22,821 nucleotides of DNA from Syntrophomonadaceae bacterium. GTDB lineage: Bacteria; Bacillota; Syntrophomonadia; Syntrophomonadales; Syntrophothermaceae. The notes under the pieces were generated by a model. The model had not been told where the DNA came from. It saw only the letters and a list, made by a program, of their open reading frames with translations, and searched no databases. Position 1 is the stretch's first letter. Each line of letters opens with the position of its first letter. Where the stretch lies: the NCBI GenBank assembly GCA_029907055.1, contig JARYMO010000003.1, positions 1 through 22,821 on the forward strand. The letters are read 5' to 3'. A program made the position numbers and the translations under genes. Below are positions 17,368 through 22,821 of this stretch, one piece after another.

Positions 17368-17416
17368 GCATTGGAGAGCGACCGGCAGTTGGTAGTACGG
17401 GACAACAGAGAGATGG

Positions 17417-17450
17417 CGCAGCCTCAGGACCCCGTGTTTCTGAGGCTGCG
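17417..17450 (+). terminator. Hairpin between CoA-transferase and CaiB-family gene
   Basis: A perfect 11-bp stem (17417-17427 with 17440-17450; core CAGCCTCAG/CTGAGGCTG) with a 12-nt loop, starting 49 nt after the stop, without a T-run. A (GA)7 run follows at 17481-17494, just before the ribosome binding site of the next gene. Confidence 0.45.
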
Positions 17451-17518
17451 TGCTTGGAGGCGGGTGCGCAACCCTGCGCAGAGAGAGAGAGAGACGCAGT
17501 GCGGAAGGAGGAGATGAC

Positions 17519-18700
17519 GTGAGCCTGCCTCTGGAAGGCATTCGAGTCCTGGACCTCTCCCGGTACCTGCCCGGCCCTTTCTGCACCCAGATCCTGGCGG
17601 ACTTCGGTGCGGAGGTCATCAAGGTGGAAGACCCCAAGGGGGGCGACCTGGGGCGCTGGCTGCCCCCGCTCATCGAGGGGGAGAGTGCTCGCTTCTACAC
17701 CGTGAACCGCAACAAGAAGAGCGTGACCCTCGACCTGCGCAAGGAGCAGGGCAAAGAGGTGTTCAAACGCCTGGTGCGGGGAGCCGACGTGGTCATTGAC
17801 CAGTTCCGTCCCGGGGTGATGAAGAAGCTGGGCCTGGACTACGAGGTGCTGCGGGAGATTAACCCCCGCCTCGTGTACTGTGCCATCACCGGCTACGGCC
17901 TCACCGGGCCCATGGCCGAGGTGGCCGGCCATGACCTCAACTACCTCTCGCTGGCCGGGGTCACCGAGATGACCGGCACCTACCAGGGCATGCCGGCCAT
18001 GTCGGGAGTGCAGATCGCCGACATTGCAGGAGGCACCCTCTACGCGGTGATTGGCATCCTGCTGGCGCTGGCCAGCCGCGAGAAGACCGGGCGGGGGCAA
18101 CTGTGCGACATCGCCATGATGGACGGGTCCATCAGCCTGCTGGCCTACACCCTGGGCGAGTGGTCGGGCTGGGGACGGTTGCCCGAGCGCGGCAACGACG
18201 TGCTCACCGGTGGCTACGCCTGCTACAACATCTACCGCTGCAAGGACGACCGCTACGTGAGTCTGGGGGCAGTGGAGGACAAGTTCTGGGCCGAGTTCTG
18301 CGAGAAGATCGGGCGCCCGCAGTACGTGAAGCCGCAGTGGGACCCGGCCGTGCAGCAGGACATCCTGGCTGATGTGCGGGAGATCATGGCCTCCAGAACG
18401 CGCGACGAGTGGGTAGAGTTCTTCGCTGACAGCGACATCTGCTTCACCCCGGTGTTGAACCTGGAGGAGATGAGTTGCCACCCGCAAGCCCTGGCGCGCG
18501 AGATGATCCTGAAGCTGACCAATGTGAAGGGCTCGGGACGCGACGTGGTGCTGACCGGTATCCCGGTCAAGCTTTCCGAGACCCCCGGCGCCGCCCGCCT
18601 GACCTTCCCCAAGCTGGGGGAGCACAACGAGGAGGTGTTGCTGGCGGCCGGCTACAACCCCGCGGAGATCGTCGAGCTCCACAACGCGCGGGTCATCTGA
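17519..18700 (+). CDS. CaiB/BaiF family CoA-transferase or 2-methylacyl-CoA racemase
   Basis: Class III CoA-transferase fold, 393 residues. N-terminal LEGIRVLDLSRYLPGPFCTQ and LADFGAEVIKVEDPKGGD are family hallmarks. The segments GHDLNYLSLAG (His138, Asp139) and ADIAGGTLYAVIGIL (Asp168) align with the His and Asp used by alpha-methylacyl-CoA racemase (His126 and Asp156 in the mycobacterial enzyme), so racemisation of 2-methylacyl-CoA is as likely as CoA transfer. Start GTG 17519 has AAGGAGGAG (17505-17513) upstream; the longer frame from 17450 is Arg/Glu-rich and covers the GA repeat, so it is rejected. The gene closes the acyl-CoA cluster. Distinguishing the two activities needs structure-based alignment. 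Confidence 0.88.
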   Translation: MSLPLEGIRVLDLSRYLPGPFCTQILADFGAEVIKVEDPKGGDLGRWLPPLIEGESARFYTVNRNKKSVTLDLRKEQGKEVFKRLVRGADVVIDQFRPGVMKKLGLDYEVLREINPRLVYCAITGYGLTGPMAEVAGHDLNYLSLAGVTEMTGTYQGMPAMSGVQIADIAGGTLYAVIGILLALASREKTGRGQLCDIAMMDGSISLLAYTLGEWSGWGRLPERGNDVLTGGYACYNIYRCKDDRYVSLGAVEDKFWAEFCEKIGRPQYVKPQWDPAVQQDILADVREIMASRTRDEWVEFFADSDICFTPVLNLEEMSCHPQALAREMILKLTNVKGSGRDVVLTGIPVKLSETPGAARLTFPKLGEHNEEVLLAAGYNPAEIVELHNARVI

Positions 18701-18786
18701 GGGGCCCGGTGGTGCGGGCCTGCTGAGCCAGGGTTCAGCGGGGCGGGCGGCACCTCTTCCCGTGCGGTGGGCCCAGAGGGTGTGCG

Positions 18787-18813
18787 CACGCCGGAGGCAC
18801 TGCCTCCGGCGTG
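18787..18813 (+). terminator. Hairpin at the end of the acyl-CoA cluster
   Basis: A perfect 13-bp inverted repeat (18787-18799 and 18801-18813; core GCCGGAGGCA/TGCCTCCGGC) around a single base, 86 nt after the stop of the CaiB-family gene. The following TCTGTGC is a poor U-run. Confidence 0.5.
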
Positions 18814-18833
18814 TCTGTGCCCGGTGAAGCCGG

Positions 18834-18862
18834 TTGCCGTGGCGCGCGCTTACTGGTAGACT
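18834..18862 (+). promoter_or_regulatory. Sigma-A-type promoter for the 133-aa gene
   Basis: TTGCCG (18834-18839), 17-bp spacer, then TAGACT (18857-18862) preceded by TGG as an extended -10. Start near 18869, about 40 nt before GTG 18908. It follows a hairpin and opens a new transcription unit. Confidence 0.6.
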
Positions 18863-18907
18863 TGCTTCAGAAAAATGCCGGGCGCGAGCCGGGGGAGGGA
18901 AACGGCA

Positions 18908-19309
18908 GTGGCGGAAGGCGAACTGTACGAGGGCCTGGAGGCCCTCAAGCTCACCATATTTGAAACGGCGGAGTGGCGTGAACTGATCAACCGGGAGAAC
19001 TACTACGGGCCGGAACAGGTGCTGGAGGAGATCCTGGACAAGCGTACCTGGTCCAACGCGGAGATCCTGTGGGTGACCAGGAGGCTCCTCTACCACTACG
19101 GGGGCAAGGACCGTCTCCTCAAGCAGGCCCCGGTGGAGAGAGTGTTCCTCAACTTTGCCGGCGTGCTGCGGGTGCTGTTCATGCTCCTCGACCACCTGGA
19201 CCCCGAGCTGGACGAAAACATGCGGGCCTACGTGAGTGCCAAGCTGGCGGACGCCACCTGGGGCATCAACGAACGAACGCGCTACTACCTGCGCAAGGCA
19301 CAGTCGTGA
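18908..19309 (+). CDS. Helical protein of unknown function (133 aa)
   Basis: I do not recognise a family. The product is mostly alpha-helical, with YEGLEALKLTIFETAEWRELINRE at the N-terminus (two blocks), a central TWSNAEILWVTRRLLYHYGG, a hydrophobic helix FLNFAGVLRVLFMLLDHLDP and a C-terminal WGINERTRYYLRKAQS. It has no cysteine or signal peptide; the hydrophobic helix is amphipathic rather than clearly transmembrane. Start GTG 18908 has GGGGGAGGG (18890-18898) upstream; ATG 18875 lies almost at the predicted transcription start and lacks a ribosome site. A dedicated promoter and a 3' hairpin make it a single-gene unit. Its job is unknown. Confidence 0.75.
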   Translation: MAEGELYEGLEALKLTIFETAEWRELINRENYYGPEQVLEEILDKRTWSNAEILWVTRRLLYHYGGKDRLLKQAPVERVFLNFAGVLRVLFMLLDHLDPELDENMRAYVSAKLADATWGINERTRYYLRKAQS

Positions 19310-19312
19310 AAT

Positions 19313-19342
19313 GACGCCGCCCGGGCCTGGCCGGGCGGCGTC
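19313..19342 (+). terminator. Hairpin after the 133-aa gene
   Basis: A perfect 12-bp GC stem (19313-19324 with 19331-19342; core GCCGCCCGG/CCGGGCGGC) with a 6-nt loop, starting 3 nt after the stop. There is no T-run. Confidence 0.5.
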
Positions 19343-19380
19343 GCTGCCCCGGCCGGCCAGGGGTGGGAAGGGGTGAGCGC

Positions 19381-20277
19381 GTGGGGTACCGTGAACTGCA
19401 TGCCAGCGGGGAGCTGGCCCGGCGCTGCCGACAGTTGCACGACCTGCTGGGCGAGTGTCGCTTGTGCCCTCGCCGCTGCCAGGCGCGCCGGCTGGAAGGA
19501 GAGCGGGGCGCGTGCGGCGCAGGCCGGGAAGTCGAGGTGGCCAGTTACGGCCCGCATTTCGGGGAGGAATTTCCCCTGGTGGGGGCGGGTGGCTCCGGCA
19601 CGGTGTTCTTTTCCTGGTGCAGCCTGCGCTGCGTGTACTGCCAGAACTACTCGGTCAGCCGCGGTCGGGAACGGCGCGCCGTCGCCACCGAGCAGCTGGC
19701 GGCCATCATGCTGCACCTCCAGCAGCGCGGGTGTGCCAACGTGAACCTGGTCACGCCCACCCACTACGTGCCGCACATCGTGGAGGCCCTGGGGCAGGCG
19801 TGCCGCCAGGGCCTGTCCCTGCCGCTGGTCTATAACAGCAGCGGCTACGAGGAGGAGGAGACGCTGCGCCTGCTGGACGGCGTGGTGGACATCTACCTGC
19901 CTGACCTCAAGTACAGCGATGCCCGAGTGGGGCTGAAGTACTCGGGGGTGGCCGACTACCCGCAGGCGGCGCGCGCGGCCCTGAAGGAAATGTACCGCCA
20001 GGTGGGTGACCTGGCGCTTGACGCCAACGGCCTGGCGGTGCGGGGAGTGCTCATCCGGCACCTGGTCCTGCCCGGCGGCCTGGCCGGCACCGGCGAGGCG
20101 ATGGAATTCATCGCCCGTGAACTCTCCCCGACCGCCTGCATCAACCTCATGGACCAGTACTACCCCGCCTACCACGCCCGCAGGTACCCGGAACTGTCCC
20201 GTCGCATCAGCGGGGAGGAGTTCGCGGCGGCGCGGGAGTGCGCCCTCCGGGCCAGCCCCCGCTTCCGACTGCTGTGA
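19381..20277 (+). CDS. Radical SAM protein, PflX-like (pyruvate formate-lyase activase-related)
   Basis: The 298-residue protein has the radical SAM motif C80-x3-C84-x2-C87 in FFSWCSLRCVYCQNYSVS, which binds a [4Fe-4S] cluster and S-adenosylmethionine. An N-terminal C26-x2-C29-x3-C33-x11-C45 (ECRLCPRRC, RGAC) adds a second cysteine set, typical of the PflX/COG1313 group. Further motifs are VNLVTPTHYVPHIV, VYNSSGYE, YLPDLKYSD and LIRHLVLPGG. The substrate is unknown, and no glycyl-radical enzyme is adjacent. Start GTG 19381 has AAGGGGTGA (19368-19375) upstream; GTG 19363 is six codons earlier with a poorer site. An imperfect hairpin (20286-20310) follows the stop. Confidence 0.88.
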   Translation: MGYRELHASGELARRCRQLHDLLGECRLCPRRCQARRLEGERGACGAGREVEVASYGPHFGEEFPLVGAGGSGTVFFSWCSLRCVYCQNYSVSRGRERRAVATEQLAAIMLHLQQRGCANVNLVTPTHYVPHIVEALGQACRQGLSLPLVYNSSGYEEEETLRLLDGVVDIYLPDLKYSDARVGLKYSGVADYPQAARAALKEMYRQVGDLALDANGLAVRGVLIRHLVLPGGLAGTGEAMEFIARELSPTACINLMDQYYPAYHARRYPELSRRISGEEFAAARECALRASPRFRLL

Positions 20278-20285
20278 GCGCTGGT

Positions 20286-20310
20286 ACCTACCGGCAATGC
20301 CCGGTAAGGT
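20286..20310 (+). terminator. Imperfect hairpin after the radical SAM gene
   Basis: ACCTACCGG (20286-20294) pairs with CCGGTAAGGT (20301-20310) with one bulged A and a 6-nt loop, 8 nt after the stop. No U-run follows. Confidence 0.3.
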
Positions 20311-20359
20311 GCGGGGGCGCAAGTATACACGACTCCCCCCGTGGCCGTCCAAACAGGTG

Positions 20360-20368
20360 TGGTAGAAT
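20360..20368 (+). promoter_or_regulatory. Extended -10 promoter for dapF-dapL
   Basis: TGGTAGAAT is a TGn extended -10 with TAGAAT at 20363-20368. The -35 position (CGTGGC) is poor. The start would be near 20375, giving about 46 nt of leader before GTG 20421 and leaving the in-frame ATG at 20379 almost at the transcript end. Confidence 0.5.
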
Positions 20369-20420
20369 CGGAGATGACATGCGCGGGTGCCGGCGGGCGC
20401 CCGCACGGGGGGTGCGCGGA

Positions 20421-21302
20421 GTGGACTTTGTCAAGATGCACGGACTAGGCAACGATTTCGTCATCCTGGAGGGGCGCGCGGAGGACGTTGACCGGGAAGA
20501 AACCGGCCGGCTGGCGGTGGCCCTCTGCGACCGCCACTTCGGGGTGGGGGCGGATGGCCTGGTGCTGATGGGGCCTGATCCGGAACTGGACCTGTTCATG
20601 CGCATTTTCAATCCCGATGGCTCGGAGCCCGAGATGTGCGGGAACGCCATCCGTTGCGTAGCGGCCTATGCCTGGGCGCGCGGGCTGGTGAAGCGGAGGC
20701 AGCTCACCGTCCGCACCCTGGCGGGTCCGCGGCCGGTCTGGTTGCGGCTGGCGTCGGGACGGGTGGCGGCGGTGCGGGTCGACATGGGCGAGCCGGTCCT
20801 GGAGCGGAGCTTGATCCCCATGCTGGGGCCTCCCGGCATGGTGAGGGGAGAAGAACTGGACACCCCGCTGGGAACGGTGCGGGTGACCGCGGTGTCCATG
20901 GGCAACCCCCACTGCGTGGTGTTCGTGGACGATTTCGACCGCTTCCCGCTGCGGCAGTGGGGGCCGTTGCTGGAGGTCCACCCCCTTTTCCCTGGTAAGA
21001 CCAACGTCGAGTTTGCTAAGATAGAGGCCAGAGACCGCGTTACCATGAGGGTATGGGAACGCGGTGCAGGAGAAACGCTGGCCTGCGGCACCGGTGCCTG
21101 CGCCACGCTGGTGGCGGCGCACCTCAATGGCCTGGTCGACCGTGCCGCTACCCTGCACCTGGCCGGGGGTGACCTGGACATCGAGTGGGACCCGACCAGC
21201 AACCGCGTGTTCATGAGCGGACCGGCGACGATGGTGTTCTCCGGACACATCGAGCCGGACGACCTCAGCGTGATGATGGAACGAGGGGGATGCAACCAGT
21301 GA
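20421..21302 (+). CDS. dapF: Diaminopimelate epimerase
   Basis: DapF converts LL-diaminopimelate to the meso form for lysine and peptidoglycan. The 293-residue protein has MHGLGNDFV (6-14), the two active-site cysteines Cys73 in PEMCGNAIRC and Cys222 in GETLACGTGACA, and MGNPHCVVFVD (160-170). GTG 20421 makes the protein begin like the family (DFVKMHGLGND) and GGGGGGT lies upstream; ATG 20379 would add 14 Arg/Gly-rich residues. The stop overlaps the dapL start as GTGA, so it is coupled to the enzyme that makes its substrate. Confidence 0.96.
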   Translation: MDFVKMHGLGNDFVILEGRAEDVDREETGRLAVALCDRHFGVGADGLVLMGPDPELDLFMRIFNPDGSEPEMCGNAIRCVAAYAWARGLVKRRQLTVRTLAGPRPVWLRLASGRVAAVRVDMGEPVLERSLIPMLGPPGMVRGEELDTPLGTVRVTAVSMGNPHCVVFVDDFDRFPLRQWGPLLEVHPLFPGKTNVEFAKIEARDRVTMRVWERGAGETLACGTGACATLVAAHLNGLVDRAATLHLAGGDLDIEWDPTSNRVFMSGPATMVFSGHIEPDDLSVMMERGGCNQ

Positions 21303-22471
21303 AGTGCAGCTCAGCCATGGAGAAACTCCCGCCCTACCTGTTTGCCCGCATCGAGAAGAAGATCGAAGAAGCGCGGGCGCGCGGGGTGGATGTCATCAGC
21401 CTGGGAATCGGGGACCCGGACACCCCCACCCCGGCCCACATCGTGGGGGCGATGGCCCGGGCGATTGCCAACCCTGCCAATCACCAGTACCCGAGTTCGG
21501 TGGGGATGCTGTCCTTCCGCCAGGCGGTGGCGCGCTGGTTCGCGGCCCGGTTCGGGGTTGCCCTCGACCCGGCTACGGAAATCGTGAGCCTGATGGGCTC
21601 CAAGGAAGGCATTGCCCACATGTCGTTCTGTTTCCTGGAGCCGGGGGCCCTCAGCCTGGTGCCCGACCCGGGCTACCCGGTGTACGAGATCGGCGCACTG
21701 CTGGCGGGGGCCGAGGTGCACCTGATGCCCCTGCGCGAGGAACACGGGTTTCTCCCCCGCCTGGAAGATATCCCCACCGAAGCGGCCCGCCGTGCGCGGC
21801 TGTTGTGGCTCAACTACCCCAACAACCCCACTGGCGCCCCGGCTGACAGGAAGTTTTTCTCCGACGTGGTGGCATTTGCCCGCGACTTCGATGTCCTGGT
21901 CTGTCACGACCACGCCTATTCCGAGATCTACTTTGACGGCCAGCGCCCCTTGAGTTTCCTGGAAGTCGAGGGGGCGCGGAGGGTGGGGATCGAGTTTCAC
22001 TCCCTCTCCAAGTCCTTCAATATGACCGGGTGGAGAATTGGCTGGGCCTGCGGAAACCCTGATGCCGTCGACGTGCTGACCCGTTTCAAGTCCAATGTCG
22101 ATTCCGGGGTGTTCCAGGCGGTACAGGAGGCGGCCATCGCCGCCCTCGAGGGGCCGCAGGCCTGCGTGGAAGACATGCGGCGGCTCTACCAGTCCCGGCG
22201 CGACATCGTGGTGGAGGGGCTCCGCCGCATGGGCTGGCGCGTGCAACCGCCGCGGGGGGCTATCTACGTGTGGGCACCGGTCCCAGCCGGCTTTGACTCC
22301 GCCTCCTTTGCCGAACACGTGCTGGACCAGGCCGGAGTCATCGTCACCCCGGGGTCGGGGTATGGCAAGCACGGGGAGGGGTACTTCCGCATCGCGCTCA
22401 CGGTTGGCGCCGAGCGGATGCGGGAGGCGCTGGGACGCATGCAGGCAGCGCTGGGCACGGTCAGGTTCTGA
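21299..22471 (+). CDS. dapL: LL-diaminopimelate aminotransferase
   Basis: DapL makes LL-diaminopimelate from tetrahydrodipicolinate and glutamate in one step, bypassing the succinyl or acetyl route. The 390-residue fold-type I PLP enzyme has KLPPYLFARIEKK (9-21), VISLGIGDPD (32-41), LNYPNNPTGA (171-180), DHAYSEIYFDG and the PLP-binding Lys238 in SLSKSFNMTGWRIGW. Adjacent dapF, which uses its product, supports this over other class I aminotransferases. Start GTG 21299 overlaps the dapF stop and has GAGGGGG (21283-21289) 9 nt upstream; ATG 21290 and ATG 21317 are alternatives. Confidence 0.93.
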   Translation: MKCSSAMEKLPPYLFARIEKKIEEARARGVDVISLGIGDPDTPTPAHIVGAMARAIANPANHQYPSSVGMLSFRQAVARWFAARFGVALDPATEIVSLMGSKEGIAHMSFCFLEPGALSLVPDPGYPVYEIGALLAGAEVHLMPLREEHGFLPRLEDIPTEAARRARLLWLNYPNNPTGAPADRKFFSDVVAFARDFDVLVCHDHAYSEIYFDGQRPLSFLEVEGARRVGIEFHSLSKSFNMTGWRIGWACGNPDAVDVLTRFKSNVDSGVFQAVQEAAIAALEGPQACVEDMRRLYQSRRDIVVEGLRRMGWRVQPPRGAIYVWAPVPAGFDSASFAEHVLDQAGVIVTPGSGYGKHGEGYFRIALTVGAERMREALGRMQAALGTVRF

Positions 22472-22493
22472 CCCGGGACAGGAGGACGGCGGC

Positions 22494-22821
22494 ATGATTC
22501 GGAGCATGACAGGGTTCGGCCGCGGCGAGGCCAGCGGCCCGGAGTACCGGGTGAGCTGCGAGGTACGGGGGGTCAACCACCGCTACCTGGACTTCAACAT
22601 ACGCCTTTCCCGGCGCTACGCAGCGCTGGAAGAGCGCATCCGCGAGCGCGTCAAGCGTGACCTGGCGCGGGGGCGGGTGGAAGTGACGGTCAACGTGGAG
22701 AGAGTGGGAGGCGGCGAGCGCAGTCTCCAGGTTGACAAGGAATTGGCAATGGCGTATCATAAAGCTCTGATAGATTTGGCGCAAGATCTCCGTATTCCTT
22801 CCGATTTCGGACTCATAGACC
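22494..22821 (+). CDS. yicC: YicC/YloC family endoribonuclease, N-terminal part (3' truncated by window edge)
   Basis: The first 109 codons are present and open to the window edge. MIRSMTGFGRGEASG and VNHRYLDFNIRLSRR are the hallmark N-terminal motifs of the YicC family, whose members cleave RNA (B. subtilis YloC, E. coli YicC). GGAGG (22481-22485) lies 8 nt before ATG 22494, and the gene follows dapL by 22 nt, so it is probably in the same transcript. The last 80 bases are clearly richer in A and T than the rest of the window. The C-terminal DUF1732 domain lies outside. Confidence 0.93.
   Translation, partial: MIRSMTGFGRGEASGPEYRVSCEVRGVNHRYLDFNIRLSRRYAALEERIRERVKRDLARGRVEVTVNVERVGGGERSLQVDKELAMAYHKALIDLAQDLRIPSDFGLID

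Noticed and set aside
17481..17494. (GA)7 run before the CaiB-family gene as a phase-variation repeat
   Set aside because: It lies outside the coding region, before the ribosome site, and is short; one copy cannot show variation.
22740..22821. AT-richer segment at the right edge as a possible sign of gene transfer
   Set aside because: It is only about 80 bp within yicC and the window ends there; this is too little to judge.

Overview
The window is about 22.8 kb of high-GC DNA that reads like the chromosome of an anaerobic, Gram-positive (Bacillota/Clostridia-type) bacterium. The evidence is a Bacillus-type pyrimidine gene order with a class 1B dihydroorotate dehydrogenase (PyrK+PyrD), an RqcH/NFACT protein, the LL-diaminopimelate aminotransferase route to lysine and peptidoglycan, a YicC gene at the right edge, strong AGGAGG ribosome binding sites, and a CoA-dependent acid-oxidation cluster under a sigma-54 activator. 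I cannot name a genus from the sequence alone.

Layout. (1) 2-5143: the 3' part of a pyrimidine operon, carB (5' truncated)-pyrK-pyrD-pyrF-pyrE, tightly packed and closed by a hairpin at 5174-5196. (2) 5252-7039, minus strand: rqcH, with an extended -10 promoter. (3) 7185-7616: a divergent helical protein of unknown function. (4) 7826-10307: a cysteine-rich 128-aa protein overlapping a 701-aa CBS-CBS-PAS-PAS-AAA+-HTH sigma-54 activator. (5) 10308-10927: a 620-bp non-coding control region with four GTTGC-N6-GCAAC dyads and a near-perfect -24/-12 promoter. (6) 10928-11101: a 57-aa zinc-ribbon protein of the Com type, followed by a strong intrinsic terminator. (7) 11275-18700: thiolase, 3-hydroxyacyl-CoA dehydrogenase, crotonase, acyl-CoA dehydrogenase, two-subunit glutaconate-type CoA-transferase and a CaiB/racemase-family protein. 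(8) 18908-20277: an unknown 133-aa protein and a PflX-like radical SAM protein. (9) 20421-22821: dapF-dapL-yicC (3' truncated).

How it fits together. The outer genes (pyr operon, rqcH, dapF/dapL, yicC) are housekeeping genes. In Bacillus subtilis the pyr operon, yloA/rqcH and yloC/yicC also lie in this order, so the regulator plus acyl-CoA block looks like an accessory module set into a conserved neighbourhood (inference). The acyl-CoA genes supply acid activation by CoA transfer, dehydrogenation, hydration, second dehydrogenation and thiolysis; a racemase-like enzyme could handle 2-methyl-branched substrates. No ETF genes are in the window, so electron acceptors for the acyl-CoA dehydrogenase must be encoded elsewhere.

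The most unusual part is the control architecture: a cysteine-rich protein coupled to a nucleotide/PAS-sensing sigma-54 activator, an array of dyads, a sigma-54 promoter whose first gene is a Com-like RNA-binding-type zinc ribbon, then a terminator, then the catabolic genes. This suggests transcriptional activation followed by an RNA-level checkpoint.
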